Shown one piece after another: positions 43,104 to 54,408 of a DNA stretch of 64,000 nt; within the stretch, counting starts at the first letter, position 1; each line of letters begins with the position of its first letter. The DNA comes from Sarcophilus harrisii. Its lineage: Eukaryota; Chordata; Mammalia; Dasyuromorphia; Dasyuridae. The DNA lies in NCBI RefSeq assembly GCF_902635505.1, contig NC_045428.1, forward strand, positions 430,133,106 to 430,197,105, read 5' to 3'. The notes under the pieces were generated by a model that did no database searches, was not told the origin of the DNA, and was given only the letters and a program-made list of their open reading frames with translations. A program made the position numbers and the translations under genes.

Positions 43104-43921
43104 CATTGTTGGTGGAATTGTGAATGGATCCAACCATTCTGGAAAGCAATTTGGAACTATGCTCAATAACTTACAAACTGTGCACATACCCTTTGATTCA
43201 GTAATATTTCTACTGGGCTTATATCCTAGAGAGATCTTAAAGGAGGGAAAAGGACCCACATATGCAAAAATGTTTGTGGGATTGCTTTGTAGTGGCAAGA
43301 AACTGGAAATTGAATGGATGCCCATCAGTTGGAGAATGGCTGAGTAAGTTATGGTATATGAATGTTATAGAATATTATTGCTCTGTAAGAAACAATCAGT
43401 AGGATGATTTTAGAAAGACCTGAAGAGACTTATATAAACTGATGCTGAGTAAAATGAGCAAAACCAGGAGATCATTATATACAGAGACAGCAGGATTACA
43501 TGAGGAGCAATTCTGATGGACATGGCTCTTCTCAACAATGAGATGATTCAGGCCAATTCCAACGATCTTGTGATGAAGAGAGACATTTGTATCCAGAGAG
43601 AGGACTGAGTGTGGACAACATAGCATTTTCACTTTTTTGTTGTTTGCTTGCAGTTTGCTTTCTTTATCAGAAGGTTTTTCCCTTCTTGATCTGATTTTTC
43701 TTGTGTAGCAACATAACTGTATAAATATGAATCCATATGTTGGATTTAACATATATTTTAACATATTTAACATGTATTGGATTACCTGCCATCTAGGGGA
43801 AGGAGTGCATGGAAGGAGGAGAAAATCTGGAAAACAAGGTTTTGCAAAGATCAATGCTGAAAAATTACCCATCCATATGTTTTGTAAATAAAAAACTTTA
43901 ATAAAAAAAAAAGAAAAAAAG
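43104..43921 (+). mobile_element. 5'-truncated L1 with target-site duplication
   Basis: Starts at CATTGTTGGTGGAATTGTG in the ORF2 tail. The frame at 43,120-43,347 reads IPFDSVIFLLGLYPREIL and KLEIEWMPISWRMAE, the standard marsupial L1 ORF2 C-terminus. The 3' UTR ends in AATAAAAAACTTTAATAAAA and an A-rich tail. ATAACTTTATTATA flanks it at 43,090-43,103 and 43,922-43,935 (14 of 14). 818 bp with few frame breaks, so it is relatively young for this window. Confidence 0.94.
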
Positions 43922-44194
43922 ATAACTTTATTATATACCTAAAAAGAATATTGATGTTCATATAATAAATTTGCAGTTTCATGTGCCATCACCTTTTTTA
44001 TTATGTGTTATGGAAATGTTTGTTGTGTTCCGTAAATTAAAAATAAAATAAATAAAAAATTTTTAAAGAGTTAAAATGATTTATTCACATAATGAAGTCA
44101 TTGTGTATCAGAGGATGGATTTCTTTGAAAAAAGCCAACACCAATTATTGTTATTTATAATTTATAGTTATGGAATTGGCTAGAGCAATGAAAG

Positions 44195-44297
44195 ATCAAG
44201 TAGCTTGTCCAGGGTCATAAAACTAACATATCCGTTCAGACTCTTGAGTTTTCTTGATTCCAGAGTTAGCTATCTACCAACTGTGCCAAAGCACTTT
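44195..44297 (-). repeat. SINE fragment (MIR/tRNA-type), antisense
   Basis: TCAAGTAGCTTGTCCAGGGT, CATAAAACTAACATATCCG and AGTTAGCTATCTACCAACTG fit the antisense head of a MIR- or tRNA-type SINE. Confidence 0.55.
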
Positions 44298-44384
44298 CTT
44301 CAAAATAGATATCTGTATCTGTATGTAAATATATATAGAAATATAGTATAAGAATGTACCCTGATGATGTTTCAACTAGGTGCC

Positions 44385-44555
44385 CCAGCAAGTCACTTAA
44401 TTCTTTTTTTTTTTTTTTACTCAGTTTCTTCAATTATAAAATGAAGATAATTAAAGTACCTACCTTACAAGGTTTTGGGGAAAATTAAATGACATATTTG
44501 TAAAGTATATAACACAGTGCCTGGCATACAGTAGGTGCTATATAAATGCTTATCT
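44385..44555 (+). repeat. MIR-class SINE with internal T-run
   Basis: GCAAGTCACTTAATTC, a T17 run, CTCAGTTTCTTCAATTATAA, AATGAAGATAATTAAAGTAC and AACACAGTGCCTGGCATACA then GTAGGTGCTATATAAATGC form a good MIR 3' two-thirds. Confidence 0.78.
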
Positions 44556-44559
44556 CTTT

Positions 44560-45994
44560 CCCTCCCTCTCTTCTTTCCCTCCTGTCCAACACATGCTGTC
44601 AAGTATGTGAAAATATTCCTCCAGATTACTCCAGAAATGGTAGTGATATGGAACAAAGAGTTTATAGGGAAAAATGGACACCAAAGATAAAGTTCATGTT
44701 CATCATTTTAATACTAAAATCCAGCACTAAGATGTGGGATTGCAAAAGTTAGGGGTAACCCAAGATGATCTATGTACCATGGGATTTTGCAGAGATCTGT
44801 TGCCTTGTTCACATCTTAGCCTCATCCCAACAAAGTTGTATTGTGATTAGCCCATGCTTCAAGGCCAGTGGACATTCACCATTCTATCCCAGCATGGCTG
44901 GTGACTATTGAGAGCACTTCTTAGGTGATCCTGATAAAGCCAGGTATGACTGTGATGTTCTGCCCAAAGTCTAAGACTTACAAGTCATACAAAAAGCATG
45001 ATTCTGCAGGCCTTCATTTAGGAACTAATTGTTTTATTAGTCTCACACTTTGTCTTCGAGCCTCTCCAAGGACATGCTAGCCTTTTAAACATGTTGTTCT
45101 GTCGATCAGCGTGCCATCAGACAGTTGGATATGACAGATAAGACTCCTAAAATTGGGTAAGGATAGCTGGGCACAGAGTAAGCATTTGAGAAATGTGATT
45201 ACAATGCTTGTGTCTTAACTATCACTAAAACACTTGTGTTTGTTGTCCTTTTAATGAATGTACTTGAGAAGATTAGCAAAATTATCTAATTAGATAGACA
45301 TTCCAGGCCTGAAGATTGACTAACATTAGCTTTTTAAATGCCTAGATAATGTGGAAATAGACAGCAGACACATAGGTAGATAGCCTTAAGCTTTTAGATG
45401 TTGAAAGGTAAGTTGTTCATTGATAGTTTTACACTTAAATGCTTATGGTCTAGAAGTCAAACTGTAGGGAAAATTACAGGCTTTTTCACATTGATCAAAG
45501 CTTGAAAAAGAATACACATTCATCTAAACTTTATTTTATAAATTATATGGAATTGATTTCCTATAGTTATAGTTCTTCATTATTCTTGAAGGACAGACTG
45601 GTAATTTAAAACCACATTTAAATATGTATAGAGATTTGTATGTTCCACATACTTTGCTATGAAGATTTATTTTGTACTACATGTAGAATTTGTATTATTA
45701 ATCATTCACCCCCAAATAGTATTTATTCATTGAATGGTTAAATGAACTGCAAAGTTAATTTGAAACTTCCACCCAAAAGCATAATTTTCAAAATCAAACA
45801 AAAGCAATCTAAGGAAAATAACACTTTTTTTCCCCAAATGAATCTATTGGGGTCAGAGGCAAGATATGGGGTCAAGGGAAATTGAAGAGGGATAAATTTT
45901 ATATTGGAAAAAGAATTTAATTTCTTACTTAAATATGTACCTTAAATATAGGCTAACTGAAGTATCAACATGAATACCTATGATAAGTTTCATT
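44560..45994. other. Unique sequence, no gene seen
   Basis: About 1.4 kb without any recognised repeat, one of the cleanest stretches in the window. It includes a TTGATCAAAGCTT site near 45,491-45,503 and homeodomain-like TAATTG and TTTATTAG cores near 45,028-45,040. No exon-like frame. Confidence 0.4.
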
Positions 45995-46380
45995 TTAGAA
46001 GCTCTAAGTTGGAAGAGACTGCAGGCTTTCTGGTACAGGCCATGCCTGATGAAGAATATGCTCTATTATATATTAACAGGACATCTTCTGGCTTTTGCTC
46101 AAAGCTTTTCAATTGGGAGTCACTACTGTCTAACCCCACTTTTGGGAGATCTAATTGAAAGAGTTTTTCTTTACATCATTACAATTCTTTTCTTTAAAAG
46201 TTCTATTGTTCTGCCTTAGTTCTATGTTCTTAAATAGTATGAATATAATTTTTCTAGATGATACCTCTTCAATTCCTTGAAGAGAACTATAATGTTTCCT
46301 TAGTTTTCTCTTTTCTGGTCTAAATTTCCCCAGTTTCTTCAGCTGCTCCAACTAGAAGCCTGAACTAGAGGCCCTTCAAA
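45995..46380 (-). repeat. CR1/L3 LINE 3' end, antisense
   Basis: GAAGCTCTAAGTTGGAAGAG, CATGCCTGATGAAGAATATG, AGAGTTTTTCTTTACATC, TTCTTCAGCTGCTCCAACTA and others follow the antisense order of the CR1/L3 3' region. The overlapping frames here are repeat-derived. Confidence 0.75.
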
Positions 46381-46389
46381 AGAGTGTGC

Positions 46390-46810
46390 CAGTAAGTCAA
46401 CTAGCATTTATTAAGTACTTACAAGGTGCCAAGTCTGATGTTAAGCACTGAGGATACAAAGAAAAGTTAAAAGAAAATAACCAAAAATTCCCTGTTCTCA
46501 AGGAGCTTGCAGTATAAAGAAATAAAGTAAAAAACAAACAAACAAACAGAACTATATACAAATAAGATATATTTTGAATAAATTGGGGGTTGTCTCAGAG
46601 GGAAGGCCCTAAAATTAAGGAGAACTTGAAAAGATTTCTTATAGAACGTGGCACTTTAGATGAGATTTGAAGGAAATAGGGAAATTAGGGTATATAGATG
46701 AGAAGGGATAGTACTCCAGATATGGAAGATAGCCAGTGAAAATGCTCAATGTTCTATTTGAGGAACAACAAGGAGGTCAGTAACATTGGACTATAGAGAA
46801 CATTTGTGTA
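46390..46810 (-). repeat. L2 LINE 3' end, antisense, long
   Basis: AGCATTTATTAAGTACTTAC, AAGGTGCCAAGTCTGATG, GATACAAAGAAAAGTTAAAA, AAGGAGCTTGCAGTATAAAG, TCAGAGGGAAGGCCC, GATAGCCAGTGAAAATGC and GAGGAACAACAAGGAGGTC give about 420 bp of antisense L2, the longest 3' L2 piece here. Confidence 0.78.
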
Positions 46811-47880
46811 TATATGTATGTGTACATAAAAACTCATTTTCACTGACTAAAAGAACTTCTAGGAGAATCGATCCATTCTCCAAATGATAAATGGTCAAAG
46901 GAGATGAACAGTTTTCAGATGAAGAATTGAAACTATTTCTAGTCATTTGAAAAAAGTGCTCTAAATCACTAATGATCAGAAAAATACAAATTAAGACAAC
47001 TCTGAGGTACTGCTACATATCTCTCAGATTGGTTAAAATGACAGGAAAAGGTAATGACAAATGTTGGAGGGGATGCAGGAAAACTGGGACACTAATACAT
47101 TGTTAATGGATCTGTGAACTGATACAACCATTCTGGAGAGCAATTTGGAACTATGCCCAAAAGGCTAAAAAATGTGCATACCTTTTGATACAGCAGTGTT
47201 TCTAAGGGACTTATATCCCTAAGAGATCTTAAAGGAGGGGAAAAGACCCACATGTGCAAAAATGCTTGTGGCAGCCCTTTTGTAGTAACAAGAAACTGGA
47301 AACTGAGTGGATGCCCATCAGTTGGAGAATGGGTAAATAAGTTATGGTAAATGAATGTTATGGAATATTATTGTTCTGTAAGAAACGATCAGCAAGATGA
47401 TTTCAGAGAGGCCTTGAGAGACTTACATGAGCCGATGCAAAGTGAAATAAGCAGAACCAGGAGATTATTATAAAAGGCAACAACAAGACTATAAGATGAT
47501 CAATTCTGATGGACATGGCTCTTCTCAACAATGAGATGATTCAGACCAGTTCCAATGATCTTGTGTTGAAAAGAGCCATTGGTACCCAGAGAAAGCACTG
47601 TGAGGACTGAGTGACTACAGCATAGTATTTTCACTTTTTGTTTTCTTTTTCATTTTTTCTCCTTTTTGATCTGATATTTTTTGTATAGCATGGTAATTGT
47701 GGAAATATATATAGAAGAGTTGGCACATTTTTTAACATATATTAAACTACTTGCCATCTAGGAGAAGGGGTGGGGGAAGGTAGAGAAAATTTGGAATACA
47801 AGATTTAGCAAGAATTAATGTTGAAAATTATCCTTGCATGATGTGAAAATCAAAAGTTTTAATTAAAAAAAGAAAAGAAA
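46811..47880 (+). mobile_element. Sense L1 3' end
   Basis: Enters ORF2 near ATTCTCCAAATGATAAATGG and passes CTGGAGAGCAATTTGGAAC, ACTGAGTGGATGCCCATCAG, CATGAGCCGATGCAAAGTGA and CTTGCCATCTAGGAGAAGGG to an A-rich end. ORF2 tail frames are decayed. The 5' junction with L2 is approximate and no clear target-site duplication was found. Confidence 0.86.
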
Positions 47881-48589
47881 CACAAATATACACATACATT
47901 TTTTTTTTTTTAAAAAGAACTATGTTTTGTGATATTTTACTGAAAGAATCATAGAGAATGTTAGCCATCATGCACTGATCATGCTAGGAGAAAAGGATAT
48001 CTTAAATTTGGAGAATAATTAAACAAAGATCCAAATTTCATTTTAGTTCATAATCAGAACATGTGGGAACAATTTAGTCTTTCAGAAATGAATATTAGTA
48101 TTAATTGGATCATAGGATAGAAAATGGCCATTTTTCTAAGAGAATATATTATTCAGTTAGGAAAAAAATAACTTGAGAGATAAAGATAATTTGAAGAGAA
48201 CCTGGAGGATAATAAATAAAGGTTCTGGAGAAAAAAAAATCAAAGAAAAAATTCGTGAATGATTTTTTAAAAAGTCTTGATGAAAAAAATACTGAAGTAC
48301 TTGGGAGTTATATAAATTTTCTTCCAATGAAGGGTTGGAATGTGTAGAAGATGATTATTTTTTTCTTCCAGTTTTAGCTAAGTCTATAAAAAGAATAAAC
48401 CTTCTCAATCTGAGAATTTAGTCACAGAATACATTTCTGAGGGGAAAAATCTAGCACCTTTAGATTCCTTTAAGAAAAAGTCTAGAATTACTATAGTTAT
48501 TTTGGCAGAGTGCAAAGATCCCTGAATTCTTCCATTATCATTCTGGACACTTTAAAATCTAGCTGTCTTAGGAAAAAGACAAATTCTTG
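47881..48589. other. Unassigned, possibly upstream CR1/L3
   Basis: AT-rich, no recognised consensus. It lies directly upstream of a sense CR1/L3 copy and may be its degraded 5' coding part. Confidence 0.3.
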
Positions 48590-49145
48590 AGTGAACCTAT
48601 GATCTTATGATTTCAGGAAATGGATCACAAGGCTGGCATGGAAACATGATAAAGTAGTACTGGAGAACATCAATTATCTGGACATCTGCCAGACCTCTCT
48701 CTTTCTTCCAAAAGTAAAGAAGCCAACAATATCTTACCTTGACTTAATCACCATTTCATACTTCAAAAAATAGAGGAACAAATAAAGAGAATGGAAATTT
48801 TGGGCTTGATTCACATCAAGTAGAAATTAGTTGTTGCTACAGAAATAATGTAGCATGGACAGATGCAAATCCTTCTTTTTAGAATTTTTGATAGAAATCC
48901 AAATATAGTCTGATGTTCATCCTAAATTTTGGAATAAGAGATTGTTTTTTATTTGAAAAAAACAGAGTAAGAAAAAAAAAAAGAAAGCAGAAATAAACTA
49001 CAATACAAAAGAGAATATTGCCATGTGCCTTACAGAACATTAGGGAGGATTCAAAATATATAAGCACAAATTAGCAGATCATGAAAGTATATAGATTTGA
49101 AAATCAAGAAATATCAAGAAAATATAGATTAGAAGAAATTATATT
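48590..49145 (+). repeat. CR1/L3 LINE, endonuclease region, left piece
   Basis: GATCACAAGGCTGGCATGG, then near 48,660-48,705 a decayed NINYLDICQTS aligning with the DFNYPDICW endonuclease motif of CR1/L3, then AAAGAAGCCAACAATATCTT. The stretch to 49,145 is weaker but compatible. Multiple frame breaks; ancient. Confidence 0.6.
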
Positions 49146-49149
49146 CACA

Positions 49150-49726
49150 AATGACTATTTTTTCTCTACTTCCTTATAAAACGTTCTTTGATTTTCTGTT
49201 TTTCACCTTATTTACTTTATCCTTTTTCCCCTTTCAGTCCCCCAATCCCCCCCCCAAAAGATATATTATTCCGTTAAGAAAATATATATTAATGTATACA
49301 TATATGAATGTATAGATACATAAACACACTCCACACAACCCCTATACACGTCTTTCCTTTCCTAACTGCCTCTTTAATTAAATACTGCTCAATAATTTGC
49401 CTTGCTATTACTTAATCTACCCCCCCCCCCACCCAAGGATCCCTACCTCATCTTTTTCCTTTACCCTTTGCTTCCTTATTAACCCATTGCCCCCTTATTT
49501 CTTTATAGATTTTATATATACCCTTTATGGTATATATGTACTTTTACCTATTGAACCCATCCCTGATGTGAGTAAGGTTTTCAGAACTACGATCTCTCCT
49601 CCCCCATTTAATGTCTCTGTATCTATTCTTCACCTGTACCACATTTGTATAATATGATTGTTACTTTTACCTTGACTCTGCCAGTTTTTCTTTCGAGCTA
49701 CCCTATTGTTGATGTTAATCTTATAT

Positions 49727-49772
<46 letters not shown>

Positions 49773-49790
49773 TTATATGCATATATAAAG
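49150..49790. repeat. Pyrimidine-rich insertion with AT microsatellite
   Basis: C/T-rich on the plus strand with C-runs at 49,248-49,254 and 49,422-49,431, the stretch CCATCCCTGATGTGAGTAAG, then an (AT)n run at 49,735-49,770. CR1/L3 sequence lies on both sides, so this is an insertion. Possibly the same unknown family as 38,247-38,538. Confidence 0.45.
49735..49770. repeat. (AT)n microsatellite
   Basis: About 36 bp of TA repeat. The IYIYIYIY frame on the minus strand is an artefact. Confidence 0.95.
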
Positions 49791-49799
49791 GAAGAAGAG

Positions 49800-50740
49800 T
49801 TTTATAAAATTTCAAAAGAAAGAAAGTAGGATTCTATGGTTTAAAATATTACAAAATTCTTAAATTTAAGAGATATTTGGTGAATACCTAGAACAGAAAC
49901 AGTGATTAAAAAGAGTCAGTATGGCTTCAAAAATAAGTAGTATGTACTAGATTGAATTTTTTTAACAAAATGACAACAGTTACATCAGGTAGACAGCTTT
50001 AGATTCAGTTACTTAAATTACTGAATTTTACAAAAACTATGTAACTCTTTGGGTTGTATATATAGGTGAATTTCAATCTGTTGTACACAAAGAGTAGTTA
50101 TCATAGCAGTTTTGACTGACCCCAAAGAACAATTATTAATAGTTGGATGCCAGCTTAGAAGGTCTTCAGAAAAGTATTCCAGGGATTTGTGCTCATTTTT
50201 GGGCTATTTAACATTTGTATCAATGACTTGGATAAAGGAATAGATGACATCTTATAAAAATTACATATGCCACAAAGCAAGGAGACAAAATAAACATACA
50301 AAGATTAAATTAGAATTGAAAAAAAGAGTCCTATCAGGTTAGAATTTTAGTTTATCTAATTAAGATGATATGTAATGAGAATGAATATAACTTATTATCC
50401 TAAAGTTAAAAAAATATCAACTTCACAAGTACAAGATGTGATTAAACATCAATTTCCTGGAAAGAGCTGGGTTTTTTTTTTGTTTGTTTGTTTTTTGTTT
50501 TTTGTTTTTTTTTTTTGGATAGAATAACCAAACATGGATGCCAAAAATATTTTAACCTTAGAAACCATTAAAGATGCAGAATGGCCAGAAACATGAGGGC
50601 TTAGTTTTATGATCAATTCTAGATGTGGCATTTTAAGGATACTGATAGGATGACAAATGACCAGTAGAGAACATTTAGGAGAATGAAAATCCTTCAAATT
50701 ATGCCATATGAGGATTGGTTAAAAGAACTAAAGCTCAAAA
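49800..50740 (+). repeat. CR1/L3 LINE, reverse-transcriptase region, right piece
   Basis: AAGAGTCAGTATGGCTTCAA (antecedent of a SQHGF-type motif), ACAAAGAGTAGTTATCATAG, then ATTCCAGGGATTTGTGCTCA and TTTAACATTTGTATCAATGA decode to a decayed PGFVLIFGLFNICINDLDKG, aligning with PQGSVLGPVLFNIFINDLDK. Later come CAACTTCACAAGTACAAGAT and TGCCATATGAGGATTGG. This is the best-preserved CR1/L3 coding stretch in the window. An internal T-rich run at 50,471-50,517 is a later expansion. Confidence 0.8.
50471..50517. repeat. T-rich (TTTG)n tract
   Basis: T runs broken by single G bases, about 47 bp. Confidence 0.93.
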
Positions 50741-50769
50741 ATCATAGACATAGGCTGAAAGTTCAATTC

Positions 50770-50905
50770 ATTTTATAGTTCAGGAGACAGAACACCATAG
50801 AGACAAAGTAGTTTTCCCAGGTGCATACAGATAGCAAAATGGAATTCATACTCAGTTCCTTTTATTCCAAATCCAATGCCATTTGCACTGTGCTGATTCC
50901 TACTG
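50770..50905 (-). repeat. MIR-class SINE, antisense
   Basis: CATTTTATAGTTCAGGAGAC, AGTTTTCCCAGGTGCATACA, TGGAATTCATACTCAG and CAATGCCATTTGCACTGTGC follow the antisense MIR order. Confidence 0.65.
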
Positions 50906-52840
50906 GCCATAGACAACCATTAATTTAGTTGGAAGACTATATTATTGTTCAGTTAACAAGAATGCCCATGTAATAGTTCTGTTGCTTTGGGAGATTACTC
51001 TTTATTCTGGAAACTTGTTAGGTACGCCTGACAAAATGGAAATTCTTCTTGTTTTGAGATCTTGTTACTGTATTTGAGTTGTTCTTGTATCATTACAGAA
51101 TAAACTCACTTTGTCTTGAGTATTTATTGCCTTTGGCACCACATTGATAGTGATTGATTGGTGATTCATAACTATGAGCCAGTCATATCTATGAGCCAAA
51201 CCCTTAGGCTTGGCCTTTAATGGGAGGACTGTTGAAAATGGCAGGTTATAGGAAAAAAGAGTTTTTTTTTTTAACTGTTTATCACTTGTATATGACTTTA
51301 TTTTACATTTTATTCTCAAGTTAAATAAAATCTGCCCTATATTTGATATTTCATTAAGACTAGATGCTTGCATTATAAATAGGGTATTTTTTTTTCTTGT
51401 AGAAACATAGATTTATTTATTCCAGCGTTACCAGAGGAAATCTTGAGTGTAAGCAAGATGAGCCAAATTATTATGTTCCTAGGGAAAATCCTGAATGGGT
51501 GTTCAAATCAAAATCACATATTGAAAATTTTTCCAGATTGAACTTGATCTATATCAACTAGGACTTTGGATCCGGGCCATGGATTACATGTGGTGAAGGA
51601 TCATATGTAATAATTTAATTTTTCTAGGTCTGGGTTTTTTGCAATAATAATGTATGAGTCAAGGATAGTTCTTTTGAAACTACCATATGTCTTACATTTT
51701 CCCAGCTTGTCTTGGATCATTTTTTATATTTTGGGCCCAAGTTTTCAACACTATAAATGACTGAGACTTGATTAATGCTTTATGAACTCAAACATATATG
51801 TGTAATTTTGGGCAGAAAGTGACCACTAGGCACATGAAAAGTGTGGGTACTCACAAAAGGTGTTGTTTTAGTGGTTCTTATAGAGTAGACAAGAGATTTT
51901 TTTTTAATGACTACAAATATTAAAAAAAAGGAAATGATTTTCCATACATTTGAAAGAAATTTGAGAAAATGTAAAGTATTAGGGATGATATTCACTAAAG
52001 AAGGCAATGCCACTGTTGCTTATTAATCTATATACTTATGCACAAATTCCTAGAGAAATGTCCAGAATTGGTGCAACAAGACAGTGTTCCTAAAAGTAAT
52101 TTCCAGGGACTGAATTTTTTTTAAGTAGAAGAACATGGATGGGGACAACCATTGTCTAAAGTCTATTGGCCCATTGATGTGGCTACTTTTTCTGGAATTA
52201 ATAATATAGCTATAATAAAGTAGACATTCTCTTTGTTTTAAATCCTTGTTGTCTAATTAATTTGGCTTTTATTTTGGTAATAATAATGTATGAATTGGCC
52301 TTCTCCTGAGTGCTTATTGCTCCCTTGATACCTGTCAATTAATGTTTGATGGATAATTCACAAGCTAGTTCATACATCTAAGCTACATTTGGAATCTAGC
52401 ATTAAATCTGGCACAACTATAATCAACTCTTACAAAGAGGGGATAAGTTATAAGTAGATGCAACATTTCCAACATGTATGAGACTAGTCTTACAAACAAA
52501 AAATGAAAGAATATAGATGAATAAATAATGAAAATGAATGAATATATGTATGCATAAAGAGACTAGGTAAACAAAGTCTGGAGAGTTGAAGTTAAAGAAA
52601 ATGAAGAGGATGTATCAAACCCATATGTAGTAACCTGGAAAGACTCAAGGTTTCTGCATCCATACATCCATGTGGTTCCTCAAAGAGCAGCATGGCATTC
52701 CCAGAAGAGATAAAAATAGTGTCAGATAAAGAGGATTGAGCAAAGAAAATACTGGAGCACTGGAGACTTTCTAGACCAAGCAACAACAGCCAGAGTCAAG
52801 CATTAGTAAGATTTAGAACTGTGATGTGGAAGAGTACAGT
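50906..52840. other. Largely unique sequence, no gene seen
   Basis: About 1.9 kb without a recognised repeat. Frames up to 102 codons (51,065-51,373 minus) have no domain. Two stretches, around 51,110-51,190 and 52,310-52,390, show a loosely similar order of words (GAGTATTTATTGCC and GAGTGCTTATTGCTCCC), possibly an old duplicated element. Confidence 0.4.
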
Positions 52841-52853
52841 AAATAAATAAATA

Positions 52854-52932
<79 letters not shown>

Positions 52933-53020
52933 CAGAGATAGAGACAGAGACAGACAGAGACAGACCGACAGAGACAGACAGAGACAGACCCAGAGAGACA
53001 CAGAGACAAAGAGAAAGACA

Positions 53021-53060
<40 letters not shown>

Positions 53061-53087
53061 AAGAGAAAGAGAGAGAGAGAGAGAGAA
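52841..53087. repeat. Compound microsatellite
   Basis: Consecutive blocks of (AAAT)n, (TA)n, (GA)n, irregular GACAGA units, (CA)n and (GA)n, about 247 bp in all. Minus-strand frames of VSLSLSVS type are artefacts. Confidence 0.96.
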
Positions 53088-53284
53088 TTACCCTAGATTT
53101 CTTCCCTTAAAGTGGAAAAAGGGGGTCTAGAGAGCTAAGCATTATTCCCTGGAACTGCACAACCCATGTAATGTCTAGTCTCATTGAAGTCCAAATTTGT
53201 TGCTTTGTACTGTTCCTTGGTTCCTGGTTCCCACTTGGTCTAGGACTTCATCTATCTTTTTCATGCACTCTTAAATTTGGTGAG

Positions 53285-53286
<2 letters not shown>

Positions 53287-53329
<43 letters not shown>
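53287..53329. repeat. (TC)n microsatellite
   Basis: About 43 bp of pure TC. It is complementary to the GA blocks 200-400 bp upstream. Confidence 0.96.
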
Positions 53330-53333
<4 letters not shown>

Positions 53334-54231
53334 TACTTATCAACTGGATCTTGTTTTTTCTATTCTGGGATGTGATATGTGATTTTCTCTGTATGTATTT
53401 CATGGTTTCCTAGAGGGCCCTAATGAATACACAGGACTACCTCCAGGAAATTAGGTTTGCATCTAATCCTCATCTTTTCTGTCTTCTGTGTCTTCATCTC
53501 TTTAAGTCTCTCAAGCTCTCTTGCTTAGACATGGGAACTCACATGGGAATTTACTAAGGGAGAGTAAGTACCACCAACAAGGTAGCTCAGCCTTTAAGCC
53601 TCATGAGTGGGAAGAAGTATCTAGAATAAACTCTAATCACTTGGGGAATTTCTACCCTATTTATCCTTGTTTCACATTCCATCTCTAATCTCCATGCTGT
53701 TGTACAGATTGTCCCCATTGCTTTAATGCTCTCTGTCTCCACCTTTTGGAATATCTTGTTGTTGCCTATCCTTTGTTCTCTAACAGGATCAATAGTATCA
53801 GGAGAGGGATGTCTTGACTTGCAAGTGAATTGGATTTAAATGGGGCAGGGCTGTGTAAAGTCATCAGCCTCACTCCCTCCTCCATTGGACATCCCTGTCC
53901 AATGGCAAAATATGGATAAGGATTACTGGAGATGGCCTGGGATGTAGTAAAGACCTTGGTCTTTTTAATATTTTTCTCAGATCTCAGTTTGTCTGAGACT
54001 ACATCCATCCAGTGATTAAGAGTAGGTAAGAAATGAGGCAAAAGAAGGTCTCTTTTATCTAGTCCAAAGAGAAAGGTCAGTCTGAGAGAGGAAAAATGTT
54101 AGGAATTCTGGCTACAACAGAAACAATTGCTACTTACACTCATTTTGAGCCATCAAAACCATCCAGTGACAAATAGAGGCTTGGACTTTTTATTGGTTAA
54201 CTAGTAAGAGCCAGAATGATTTGGCTTTGAG
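53330..54231. other. No gene seen
   Basis: Unique-looking, relatively GC-balanced. The 91-codon minus-strand frame at 53,766-54,041 has no recognised domain. Confidence 0.4.
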
Positions 54232-54240
54232 AAATACTCA

Positions 54241-54408
54241 AGTAGGGAAGCTAGGTGGCACAGTGGATAAAGCACTAGCCCTGAAGTCGGAAGGACCTGA
54301 GTTCAAATCTTACCTCAGACACTTAACACTTCCTAGCTGTGTGATCCTGGGCAAGTCACTTAACCCCAATAGCCTCAGAGAGGCAATTTTTTCTCTCAGA
54401 GAGAAAAA
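54241..54408 (+). repeat. tRNA-derived SINE (WSINE/SINE1-like), well preserved
   Basis: GAAGCTAGGTGGCACAGTGG (A-box region), GACCTGAGTTCAAATCTTAC (B-box region), ACTTCCTAGCTGTGTGATCC and TGGGCAAGTCACTTAACCCC are close to the remembered consensus. AAATACTCA occurs at 54,232-54,240 and again at 54,409-54,417, a likely target-site duplication. It is the short form that ends after GCCTCAG. The 135-codon frame starting at 54,221 crosses it and is not a gene. Confidence 0.93.

Noticed and set aside
43396-43872. 158-codon minus-strand frame, the longest in the window
   Set aside because: It is the antisense of the L1 3' UTR and ORF2 tail at 43,104-43,921; similar antisense frames occur in other L1 copies.
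52796-53035. CRISPR-like or satellite array reading of the 52.9-53.1 kb repeats
   Set aside because: Units are 2-6 bp without spacers; it is a compound microsatellite in a mammalian genome.
54241-54408. tRNA gene
   Set aside because: A- and B-box-like segments exist, but no cloverleaf with anticodon arm could be drawn and the sequence matches a dispersed SINE.
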